From Thermoplasmata archaeon (GTDB lineage Archaea > Thermoplasmatota > Thermoplasmata > Lutacidiplasmatales > UBA184), in assembly GCA_035532555.1 (NCBI GenBank), contig DATKQS010000016.1, forward strand, positions 1 to 43,884: a DNA stretch of 43,884 nt, given 5' to 3'. Below are positions 1-8,718 of the stretch, one piece after another. Position 1 is the stretch's first letter, and each line of letters starts with the position of its first letter. Made by a program: the position numbers and the translations under genes. Under the pieces are notes generated by a model, which was not told the origin of the DNA, did not search any database, and saw only the letters and a list, made by a program, of their open reading frames with translations.

Positions 1-742
<742 letters not shown>

Positions 743-767
743 GAACGCCTTCTTCGGAAGGTCGTTC
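743..767 (+). other. Stem-loop directly after the 16S 3' end
   Basis: A strong hairpin with a UUCG tetraloop (753-756) starts one base after the 16S 3' end. The arms are GAACGCCTTC and GAAGGTCGTTC, with one bulged T. It may be a 3' processing or stabilising structure of the 16S precursor. A T-rich stretch near 834-837 could be the actual terminator. The function is inferred from position only. Confidence 0.55.
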
Positions 768-854
768 GAGAATGATCGCAACCTGCGTGACCGATACACT
801 GCTGGTCTCCCTTCCCAAAGGGTCCATCAACCCATTTTCAGTTAGCTAAGCATT

Positions 855-862
855 CTTTATTA
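855..862 (+). promoter_or_regulatory. TATA box of the riboflavin operon
   Basis: The sequence CTTTATTA is centred about 27 nt before the GTG at 886. This is the spacing expected for an archaeal TATA box serving a leaderless or near-leaderless transcript. It stands out from the GC-rich surroundings and implies that ribB has its own promoter after the 16S gene. Confidence 0.55.
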
Positions 863-885
863 CCTACCACTTCTCGTTCGCCCTC

Positions 886-1598
886 GTGATGGGTCCTCCG
901 CAGTCCCGCACTCTTTCGAAGGAGATCGTGGACGCCGGCGAGGCGCTCGCTCGAGGCGAGCCGATTCTGGTCTACGACGCTCCCGAGCGAGAAGGCGAGA
1001 CCGACCTCATCTTCCTGTCCGAGCGAGCGACTCCCGAGCTGATCCACCTGGCCCGGCGGGACGCGGGTGGACTGATCTGCACGGCGATCTCCGAGGAGCT
1101 ACGGCTACGGCTCGATCTCCCCTTCTTCTCCGACCTCCTCGCGAACGCGCAGAGCCGCTACCCGCTCTTGGCCTCGCTCGCCGAGGCCCCGCGGTACGAC
1201 CGGCGCAGCGCCTTTGGCATCACGGTCAACCACCGGGCGAACTACACTGGGGTCAGCGACAACGAGCGAGCGCTCACGATCCGCACCATCGGAGAAATTG
1301 CGGCGAACGCGCGGGACCGTTCGGCCGAGGAGCTCCGTGACGAGTTCCGCGAGGCGTTCGTGTCGCCCGGTCACGTACCGTTGCTCTATGCGTCGCCGGG
1401 GCTCTTGCGGGAGCGAAAGGGCCATACGGAATTGGCCGTCTCGCTGCTGCGCATGACCGCACTTTCGGAATCGGCGACGGTCTGCGAGATGCTGGGGGAC
1501 TCCGGCGGTGCCCGCTCCCCGATCGCGGCGCGAAGGTACGCGGACGACCACGGCTGGATCTTCCTCGAGGGAAACACCATCACTGAGGCCTGGCAGCA

Positions 1599-1611
<13 letters not shown>
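886..1611 (+). CDS. ribB: 3,4-dihydroxy-2-butanone 4-phosphate synthase
   Basis: Converts ribulose 5-phosphate to 3,4-dihydroxy-2-butanone 4-phosphate and formate, giving the four-carbon unit of riboflavin. The 241-residue protein is the stand-alone archaeal form, without the GTP cyclohydrolase II domain. Family signatures are the N-terminal acidic block EREGETDL (residues 35-42), GGLICTA near 61-67, the central TGVSDNERALTI, and the C-terminal block GHVPLLYA followed by GHTELAVSLLRMT. Two starts are possible: GTG at 886, favoured by the TATA spacing, and ATG at 889. The 3' end overlaps ribL by 13 bp, so the two are translationally linked. Confidence 0.95.
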
Positions 1612-2509
<898 letters not shown>

Positions 2510-2556
2510 GCAGGAGTCACTGACGATCATCCAAATTAAGAACGGAGGAAACAACA

Positions 2557-2997
2557 ATGGCAAAGAACACAGGAGCCGGAGCGGGAGTATGCATAGCGGT
2601 GGTCGCCAGCGAGTACAACTTCGACGTGACGTCGTCGATGGTCGAGCGGGCCAAGGAGGAGATCCGCTTCCTGGGCGCGACCCTCGGGCCGGTCGTCCGG
2701 ACCCCCGGGGTCTACGACATCCCGCTCGCGGTCAAGGCGCTCTTCGCCCGGAAGGACGTCGACGCGGTGGTCGCGCTCGGAGCGGTCATCGAAGGGGAGA
2801 CTCAGCACGACGAAGTGGTCATGAACCAAGCCGCGCGCAAGCTCGCCGATCTGTCGGTCGATTACGGCAAGCCGCTCGGCCTCGGGATCACGGGCCCCGG
2901 CGAAACGCGGCTGCAAGCTCAAGAGCGGATCGAGAACGCGGCGAACGCCGTCCGGGCCGTGGTCAAGATGGTCCAGCGACTGCGGGATCTCGACTGA
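2557..2997 (+). CDS. ribH: 6,7-dimethyl-8-ribityllumazine synthase
   Basis: Condenses the RibB product with 5-amino-6-ribitylaminouracil to give lumazine, the RibC substrate. The 146-residue protein has the family motifs SEYNFDVTSSM (substrate pocket), PGVYDIPLA, GAVIEGETQHDEVV (phosphate and pyrimidine binding) and GITGPGETRLQA. A good ribosome binding site (GGAGG at 2544-2548) lies 8 nt before the ATG. It is the last gene of the riboflavin operon, 47 bp after ribC. The early pathway genes (GTP cyclohydrolase III, deaminase, reductase) are not in the window. Confidence 0.96.
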   Translation: MAKNTGAGAGVCIAVVASEYNFDVTSSMVERAKEEIRFLGATLGPVVRTPGVYDIPLAVKALFARKDVDAVVALGAVIEGETQHDEVVMNQAARKLADLSVDYGKPLGLGITGPGETRLQAQERIENAANAVRAVVKMVQRLRDLD

Positions 2998-3034
2998 GGT
3001 CCGGGGTCCCGTCGGGCGGCTCCGACGAATCGGG

Positions 3035-3394
3035 CTACAGGCCGAACCGGCTCCGCAGGAAGTCGTACGCCGTCTTCCCCTTCGACGTGTGGGGCGTGAC
3101 GCGCAGCGGGGGATCGCCGGCCGCCGGGGCCCGCTTCTGGCGCAGCAGGGTCGCGATGAGGGCGTCGTGCCCCCACTCGACGGTGACATCCGGGTTCGCC
3201 GGAGTTCCGGCTTCGACCACGACGGTTCCCTTCTTGTCCACGGTGAGCGTGGCGGAGCCGGCGTCCGTGGCGAACGACCAGGTTTGAGGCAGATAGCCAA
3301 CGATGAACATCCCCGCGAAGCTGGCGAGCCGCCCCTTCAGCTCCTTCTCGATACCCGGTGCGATCTCCTGTAGCGCGGGCAGTAGTTGGCTCAT
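3035..3394 (-). CDS. SCP2 (sterol carrier protein 2)-like lipid-binding protein
   Basis: This 119-residue protein resembles a single SCP2 domain: an N-terminal amphipathic helix, the strand region SATLTVDKKGTVVVEAG, and the block NPDVTVEWGHDALIATLL typical of SCP2 domains. Family members bind acyl chains or acyl-CoA in a hydrophobic tunnel. No signal peptide is seen, so it is probably cytoplasmic. Start ATG is at 3394-3392; upstream codons in this frame are arginine-rich and unlikely to be translated. It is divergent from birA and the transcarboxylase-like genes, which would suit an acyl-CoA-related role (inference). Confidence 0.75.
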   Translation of the reverse strand: MSQLLPALQEIAPGIEKELKGRLASFAGMFIVGYLPQTWSFATDAGSATLTVDKKGTVVVEAGTPANPDVTVEWGHDALIATLLRQKRAPAAGDPPLRVTPHTSKGKTAYDFLRSRFGL

Positions 3395-3538
3395 GGATCG
3401 GCCGGACCCGAAGCTCGACGAGGGATGACCGTAACGGGCGGTCTGGACCGGGAGCGGTCGATATCGGAGAGAGGGGGCGTCCGACGAGCGGCCGGGCCGC
3501 CGTACCCCACGGCCCACTCCTCGGGTACCCCAACCATT

Positions 3539-4315
3539 ATGGGCCATGCATTTTCTCACGCGACCGGGAGGCCGTCGTTGGGTCCTCGCGAGCAGTACGC
3601 CACGATCCCGTCGACCCAGGATCGAGCGATCGAGCTCGCGCGAGCCGGGGCTTACGAGGGCACGCGCGTCGTGGCCCGGGCGCAGAGCGCCGGACGCGGA
3701 CGGCTGGACCATACGTGGGAGTCGCCCCCCGGCGGGCTCTACCTCTCGCTCATCGCCCGCGCCCCGGAGGTTCACCGCTCGTTGGTCTCGCTCGCGATCG
3801 GAGCCGGTCTGCGGGAGGCGATCTCCGGCCGATTCGGTGTGCTCGCGTCCCTGAAATGGCCGAACGACCTTCTCGTCCCGACGCCGGGAGGCGCTCCGCG
3901 CAAGCTCTCCGGGATCCTCATCGATGAGGTCCCCTCCCCGACCCTCGGGCGGGCCGAGGTGGCAGGGATCGGCGTGAACGTGTCGCTCGATCGCGAGCAG
4001 CTGTCGGCGCCCCTGCGGGAGGCGACCGTCTCCCTCGGGGACTTCATGGACCCGCCTCCACCCCTGGAGGAGGTCGAGGAGGTGGTGGTGGATGCGGCTC
4101 TGCGTTCCATCCGGGAGCTCGATACGGAAGCCGGCGCGCAAGCGGCCCTCGCCCGGTGCCGTGCCGTCCTCTACGGGATTGGACACCGGGCGTGGGTCGA
4201 TGGGGTGCCCACGGGCATCATCCAGGGGATCGGAGAGGACGGAGAGCTCTTTGTCTCCCAGGGCTCGGCCCAGTTCGCGATAAGGGCCGGAGACCTTCGG
4301 GTGGAAGAACCATGA
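3539..4315 (+). CDS. birA: Biotin--[biotin carboxyl carrier protein] ligase
   Basis: Makes biotinyl-AMP and attaches biotin to the carrier lysine. The 258-residue protein has the ligase motifs STQDRAIELA near the N terminus, GRGRLDHTWESPPGGLY (biotinyl-AMP loop), KWPNDLL, KLSGILIDE and GIGVNV, then a small C-terminal domain. There is no DNA-binding domain, so it is not a repressor. ATG 3539 is used here; TTG at 3578 is also possible because the conserved sequence starts only after it. Its stop overlaps the start of the carboxyltransferase gene (ATGA). Linkage to that gene and to a biotin carrier makes the carrier at 7393-7932 its obvious substrate. Confidence 0.93.
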   Translation: MGHAFSHATGRPSLGPREQYATIPSTQDRAIELARAGAYEGTRVVARAQSAGRGRLDHTWESPPGGLYLSLIARAPEVHRSLVSLAIGAGLREAISGRFGVLASLKWPNDLLVPTPGGAPRKLSGILIDEVPSPTLGRAEVAGIGVNVSLDREQLSAPLREATVSLGDFMDPPPPLEEVEEVVVDAALRSIRELDTEAGAQAALARCRAVLYGIGHRAWVDGVPTGIIQGIGEDGELFVSQGSAQFAIRAGDLRVEEP

Positions 4316-5862
4316 CGGAACCGTACGACCGGTGGAACGCGCTCAAACGGGAAGCCCGGGAAGGGGGCGGGCCGGAGCGGCTGGCAAAACATCGAGCGTC
4401 GGGCAAGCTCACCGCGCGCGAGCGACTGGAGTCGCTCTTCGACCCCGGGACGTTCACCGAGATCGACCCGTTCGTCACGCACCGGGTGCAGGGCTTTGGA
4501 ATGGACGAGCGGATGGTCCCCGGCGATGGGGTGGTGACGGGCTGGGGAGAGATCGACGGTCGGCCGACCTGTGCGTTCTCCCAGGACGCGACGGTGTTCG
4601 GCGGCGCGCTGGGCGAGGCGCACGCGATGAAAATCGTCAAGATCATGGAGACTGCCCGAAGGGCCGGGGTGCCGATCATCGGGCTCGACGACTCCGGTGG
4701 CGCGCGCATCCAAGAGGGCGTGATGAGCCTCGCCGGGTACGGCGAGGTGTTCTTCCGAAATGTTCTATTGTCCGGCGTCGTCCCCCAGATCTCGGTGATC
4801 CTGGGTCCGTGCGCGGGCGGAGCGGTCTACTCCCCCGCGATCACCGACTTCGTCGTCATGGCCCGGGGCATGGGGCAGATGTTCATCACCGGCCCGGACG
4901 TCATCCGCACCGTCACGGGTGAGGAAGTCTCCGCGGAGGAGCTCGGCGGTGCGGAAACCCACGCCCGCGTCAGCGGGGTTTCCCACCTGACCGCGGCGAA
5001 CGACCGGGAAGCGATCGCGCTGACCCGGCGGCTATTGTCCTACCTGCCCCTGAACAATCTGGAGGAGCCTCCGGCCGTTTCCACGGTCGATCCGCCGGCC
5101 ACGGCCGCCCCCGAACTCGTGGGGATCGTGCCCGCGGATTCCAATGCTCCCTACGATGTCCATGCGGTCGTCGACCGGGTCATCGATCCGGGATCCTTCC
5201 TCGAGATCCAGCCCGAATGGGCGACGAACATCGTCGTCGGCTTCGGCCGGCTCGCGGGGCGATCGATCGGTCTCGTGGCCAACAACCCCGCCCAGCTCGC
5301 CGGGACGCTCGATATCCAAGCGTCGATCAAGGCCGCCCGATTCGTGCGGTTCTGCGATGCGTTCAATCTTCCGCTGGTGACACTCGTGGACGTACCCGGC
5401 TTCCTGCCGGGAACGGCCCAGGAGTTCGGCGGGATCATCCGCCACGGTGCGAAGCTGCTCTACGCCTACGCCGAGGCGACCGTCCCGATGATGACCGTCA
5501 TCCTCCGCAAGGCCTACGGAGGGGCGTACGACGTCATGTGTTCCAAGCATCTCGGTGGTGACCTGAACCTCGCGTGGCCCACCGCCGAGATCGCGGTCAT
5601 GGGCGCCGACGGGGCCGTCAACATCCTGTTCCGACGCCAGATCGACGCCGCTCCCGCCGACGCGCGCGAGAAGCTGCGGGCGGAGAAGGTCGGGGAATAT
5701 CGGGAGGAGTTCCTTAACCCGTATCTCGCCGCGGATCGGGGATACATCGACGACGTGATCGACCCGGCGGAGACGCGGACCCGGCTCATCGCCGGGCTCA
5801 AGTTCCTCGCCTCGAAGCGCGAAGACCGACCACCGAAGAAGCACGGGAACGGGCCGCTATAG
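4312..5862 (+). CDS. mmdA: Methylmalonyl-CoA/propionyl-CoA carboxyltransferase subunit (12S-type)
   Basis: A 516-residue crotonase-fold carboxyltransferase that moves CO2 between acyl-CoA and biotin. It has both halves of the family: an N-terminal acyl-CoA half with GLDDSGGARIQEG (124-136) and the oxyanion block GPCAGGAVYS (165-174), and a C-terminal biotin half with VDVPGFLPGT (359-368). Asp407 in AYGGAYD matches the residue that favours propionyl-CoA over acetyl-CoA in actinobacterial PccB. The start is ATG 4312, overlapping the birA stop; the longer frame from 4156 lies inside birA. The genes after it are a 5S-type subunit and a biotin carrier. Known relatives are transcarboxylase 12S, MmdA of sodium-pump decarboxylases and archaeal PccB. 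Confidence 0.93.
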   Translation: MTEPYDRWNALKREAREGGGPERLAKHRASGKLTARERLESLFDPGTFTEIDPFVTHRVQGFGMDERMVPGDGVVTGWGEIDGRPTCAFSQDATVFGGALGEAHAMKIVKIMETARRAGVPIIGLDDSGGARIQEGVMSLAGYGEVFFRNVLLSGVVPQISVILGPCAGGAVYSPAITDFVVMARGMGQMFITGPDVIRTVTGEEVSAEELGGAETHARVSGVSHLTAANDREAIALTRRLLSYLPLNNLEEPPAVSTVDPPATAAPELVGIVPADSNAPYDVHAVVDRVIDPGSFLEIQPEWATNIVVGFGRLAGRSIGLVANNPAQLAGTLDIQASIKAARFVRFCDAFNLPLVTLVDVPGFLPGTAQEFGGIIRHGAKLLYAYAEATVPMMTVILRKAYGGAYDVMCSKHLGGDLNLAWPTAEIAVMGADGAVNILFRRQIDAAPADAREKLRAEKVGEYREEFLNPYLAADRGYIDDVIDPAETRTRLIAGLKFLASKREDRPPKKHGNGPL

Positions 5863-5885
5863 CCGTCCGCGGGAGGATTCGTCCG

Positions 5886-7421
5886 ATGGTCGGCATCACC
5901 GAGACCGTGCTCCGCGATGGGCACCAGTCGCTGATCGCGACCCGGATGCGCACCCGCGACATGCTCCCGGCCGCCGAGCGGCTCGATGCGATCGGATACC
6001 ACTCGCTCGAGATCTGGGGAGGCGCGACGTTCGACGTGTGCCTGCGCTTCCTGCACGAGGATCCCTGGGAGCGACTGCAGACCCTGAAGCGGGCGATGCC
6101 GAACACGCCATTGCAGATGCTCCTGCGCGGGCAGAACCTCGTCGGCTACCGCCACTACCCCGATGACCTCGTTCGCAAGTTCGTCGCCGAGTCCGCCCGA
6201 CGAGGGATCGACATCTTCCGCGTCTTCGACGCGCTGAACGACCCGCGCAACATGGGAGTGGCGATCGACGCGGTCCGCAAGGCTGGGGGCCGGGCGCAGG
6301 GGACGATCTGCTACACGCAGTCGCCCGTCCACACGCTCCCGTCCTTCGTCCAGCTCGGCCGGGAGCTCGCCGCCCTCGGGGCGGAGGAGCTCTGCATCAA
6401 GGACATGGCCGGATTCATGCCGCCGGGCGACGCAGCGGCGCTCGTCCGGGCGCTCATCCGCGAGGTGGGTCTTCCGGTCGTGGTCCACACGCACTCCTCA
6501 AGCGGAATGTCGACCCTGACGTGCCTCGCGGCGGCCGAGGCCGGCGCGACGGTGGTCGACAGCGCGCTCGGCCCGTTCTCCGGCGGGGCCTCCCAGCCCC
6601 CGACCGAGGCGCTCGTCGGAGCCATGCGGGGCACGCCGCTCGATCCCAAGCTCGACCTCTCCGCCCTCGCCGATCTCTCCGAATACTTCCGCAAGGTCCT
6701 CGATCACTACCGGCCGCTGCTGAACCTGAGGAGCCTGCAGACCGACGGGGAGATCCTGCTCCACCAGGTCCCGGGTGGGATGCTCTCGAACCTCCTCTCG
6801 CAACTCCAGGAGCAGGACGCGCTCGCGCGACTGCCCGAGGTGTTCGCCGAGATCCCTCTGGTCCGACGTGATCTGGGCTACCCTCCCCTCGTGACCCCGA
6901 CCAGCCAGATCGTTGGGATCCAAGCGGTGTTCAACGTCCTCGCCGGAACGCGCTACCAGACGATCACCCGCGAGGTCCGCGATTACGTCCGCGGGCTCTA
7001 CGGCGCTCCCCCGGGGCCGATCGACGCCGACCTACGCCGCAAGGTCCTCGCCGACGCGGCTCCGATCCAGGGCCGGCCCGCGGACCTGCTCGCTCCCGAG
7101 TTCGATCGGGCCCTGCAGGAGGTGCGTGCGCTCGTCCCGGCCGCGGACGATGCGGAAGCGATATCGTACGCCGTCTTCCCGGCCGTGTACAAGGCCTACC
7201 GTGCCAGCCGCGATCGCGCCCTGACCGACGAGGCGCTCACGACCGCCGCGCTCGGGATCGTCGGTGCGCTCCGCGCCCGCCCTGCGAGCCTCGCCGTGCC
7301 CTCCTCTTTGCTTGCTCGAGAGGAGGCCGGCGGGATGAGCGCCTGGGCGCACGAGGGGCGCAGCCGGCTCCATTCCCAGCGGAGGTGGATCGATGCGAGT
7401 ACGCGTCGCACGCGACGGTAA
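5886..7421 (+). CDS. Pyruvate/oxaloacetate carboxyltransferase subunit (5S-type)
   Basis: A 511-residue TIM-barrel carboxyltransferase that exchanges CO2 between carboxybiotin and pyruvate/oxaloacetate. Catalytic features match transcarboxylase 5S: Asp11 in LRDGHQS, Lys172 in CIKDMAG (the lysine carbamylated in the family), and metal-binding His201 and His203 in HTHSSSG. Other family blocks are QMLLRGQN (77-84), FRVFDALND (111-119), PGGMLSN and PPLVTPTSQIVG. ATG 5886 follows GGAGGAT. The end overlaps the biotin carrier gene by 29 bp. Homologues also serve as pyruvate carboxylase B or oxaloacetate decarboxylase alpha. Those need a biotin carboxylase or a membrane beta subunit, and neither is nearby. 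Confidence 0.92.
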   Translation: MVGITETVLRDGHQSLIATRMRTRDMLPAAERLDAIGYHSLEIWGGATFDVCLRFLHEDPWERLQTLKRAMPNTPLQMLLRGQNLVGYRHYPDDLVRKFVAESARRGIDIFRVFDALNDPRNMGVAIDAVRKAGGRAQGTICYTQSPVHTLPSFVQLGRELAALGAEELCIKDMAGFMPPGDAAALVRALIREVGLPVVVHTHSSSGMSTLTCLAAAEAGATVVDSALGPFSGGASQPPTEALVGAMRGTPLDPKLDLSALADLSEYFRKVLDHYRPLLNLRSLQTDGEILLHQVPGGMLSNLLSQLQEQDALARLPEVFAEIPLVRRDLGYPPLVTPTSQIVGIQAVFNVLAGTRYQTITREVRDYVRGLYGAPPGPIDADLRRKVLADAAPIQGRPADLLAPEFDRALQEVRALVPAADDAEAISYAVFPAVYKAYRASRDRALTDEALTTAALGIVGALRARPASLAVPSSLLAREEAGGMSAWAHEGRSRLHSQRRWIDASTRRTRR

Positions 7422-7932
7422 GGTAGAGGAGATCGACGTCGATCTCGCCGGCGCAACGGTCGAGCTCGGAGGTGCACGCCACCCATTCGTCGTCGTAGCC
7501 TCGTCGCCGATGAAGGTCGAGCTCGAGATCGCCGGTGAGCGAATCGTCGTCGAGCAGTGGCCGGAAGGCATGCCAATCCCACCGGGGCCGGTCGATGTGA
7601 ACGGGGAACGATGGACGCTCTCGCGCGTCGAGACATCCGATCCTCGTCCGGCCGCCCGGGCGGCCGCTCCTCCTCCGCCAGCGCCCGCTCCCCCCGCGGC
7701 CGCGGAAGGGCCCGGGGTTCCCATCCTGCCTCCGATGCCCGGGAAGACGATCGAGGTGCGGGTCCAGAACGGAGACCATGTCACCAAGGGCCAGATCCTC
7801 CTGATCCTCGAGGCGATGAAGATGCGCAACGAGATCTCGAGCCCGACCGCGGGTCGAGTAGAACGCCTCCAGGTGCGTCCCGGCTCCAGCGTCCGCGCGC
7901 GCGAGCCGATGCTCTTCGTGGTCCCCGACTAG
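7393..7932 (+). CDS. Biotin carboxyl carrier protein (1.3S-type)
   Basis: A 179-residue biotin carrier. The C-terminal biotinyl domain has the EAMKM site with Lys143 as the attachment residue, and the opposite hairpin NGDHVTKGQ. A proline/alanine-rich linker (about residues 83-108) joins it to an N-terminal beta-rich region of about 80 residues. The propionibacterial 1.3S subunit is shorter, so the N-terminal part is larger than in that enzyme. The start ATG 7393 has a GGAGG-type site upstream and overlaps the 5S-type gene, indicating coupled translation. It is the natural target of the BirA encoded three genes earlier. Confidence 0.94.
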   Translation: MRVRVARDGKVEEIDVDLAGATVELGGARHPFVVVASSPMKVELEIAGERIVVEQWPEGMPIPPGPVDVNGERWTLSRVETSDPRPAARAAAPPPPAPAPPAAAEGPGVPILPPMPGKTIEVRVQNGDHVTKGQILLILEAMKMRNEISSPTAGRVERLQVRPGSSVRAREPMLFVVPD

Positions 7933-8261
7933 GGGGCCGGCGGGTCCTGCGTTCCCGCCTCCGGTCGCGGCGCGGTCTCGACGAGGGAGTCGAACAGGTC
8001 CGCCTCGATCACCGGGTCGTCGAACGCCTCCGGGGGAGGCATGGAAGCGGCCGGGTCGATCGCCGCCGGCGGCGCGACGGCCGCCGTGGCCGAGTACTCG
8101 GCCATGTACCACACCGCGAGGCCGATCGGGAGGAGGAGGAGCGCGAAGGAGTACAGTCCAAGCCCGATGCGGAAGCCCAGATAGATGACGCCGAACGTGA
8201 GCGCGGCGAGAAGGACGGCCATCGCCCAGTACGGGAGACGGCCGATCGTCAACCGCGTCAT
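7929..8261 (-). CDS. Small membrane protein, two transmembrane helices
   Basis: Not recognised. The 110-residue protein has two hydrophobic helices (about residues 8-28 and 34-53) followed by an acidic, proline- and alanine-rich soluble tail of about 55 residues. It follows the zinc-ribbon membrane protein gene by 15 bp on the same strand, and the two are probably co-expressed. Its end overlaps the biotin carrier gene by 4 bp in a convergent arrangement. No function can be assigned. Confidence 0.7.
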   Translation of the reverse strand: MTRLTIGRLPYWAMAVLLAALTFGVIYLGFRIGLGLYSFALLLLPIGLAVWYMAEYSATAAVAPPAAIDPAASMPPPEAFDDPVIEADLFDSLVETAPRPEAGTQDPPAP

Positions 8262-8276
8262 CGGGCGACCTCCCCT

Positions 8277-8618
8277 CTACGCAAGCCGCACCACCCGGCC
8301 GCACGCGGGGCAGACGGTGGTCCCCGTCGCGAGATGGGTCCCGCAGTAGATGCAGAACCCGATCCCCGAGGACGGGAGCGCAGTACCCGAGGAGGAGGGG
8401 GCATACTGGGCCGATCCCGACGCGGGCCCGAGCGGGGGACCGGCCGGGCGGATCTGACGGTGGCCGAAGGGCGTGTAAAAGATCACGAGGCTCGAGAACA
8501 TCCAGATCAGGACCGCGTAGACCGCGATCGTCGCGAGGGAGGGCACGAGGAAGAAGATCGCGAGCGCGACCGCGACGACCGCGAAGTTGACGATGGTTAG
8601 AACGGCGCGCAGGTGCAT
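8277..8618 (-). CDS. Membrane protein with C-terminal zinc ribbon
   Basis: The 113-residue protein has two hydrophobic helices near the N terminus (from about residue 4 to 46), a Pro/Ser-rich linker, and a C-terminal zinc ribbon with two Cys pairs (CIYC and CPAC). This layout is common in archaeal membrane proteins of unknown function. ATG at 8618 was chosen over a longer frame from 8759 because the extra residues are basic shadow sequence lying over the rtcB start region. It is divergent from rtcB and probably shares a transcript with the gene at 7929-8261. Confidence 0.72.
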   Translation of the reverse strand: MHLRAVLTIVNFAVVAVALAIFFLVPSLATIAVYAVLIWMFSSLVIFYTPFGHRQIRPAGPPLGPASGSAQYAPSSSGTALPSSGIGFCIYCGTHLATGTTVCPACGRVVRLA

Positions 8619-8688
8619 CGGAGCGCTCCAGAACACCAGGGGCACCGGTGTACTTCTGTCTTTGTCCCTTCGGCGGCGCCTCGATGGC

Positions 8689-8696
8689 CTAAATAG
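8689..8696 (+). promoter_or_regulatory. TATA box of rtcB
   Basis: CTAAATAG is centred about 26 nt before the GTG at 8719, in an otherwise GC-rich stretch. The spacing predicts a leaderless transcript beginning at or next to the start codon, and it supports the chosen start. Confidence 0.65.
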
Positions 8697-8718
8697 CCGC
8701 CATCGCTCGCGCCGCGCC

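Noticed and set aside
4156-4311. Longer N terminus for the 12S-type carboxyltransferase
   Set aside because: These codons lie inside birA in another frame; the ATG at 4312 overlaps the birA stop and starts the conserved family sequence.
4312-7932. Sodium-pumping oxaloacetate or methylmalonyl-CoA decarboxylase
   Set aside because: No multi-helix beta subunit or gamma subunit is present in or near the cluster; the only nearby membrane proteins are small and have two helices.
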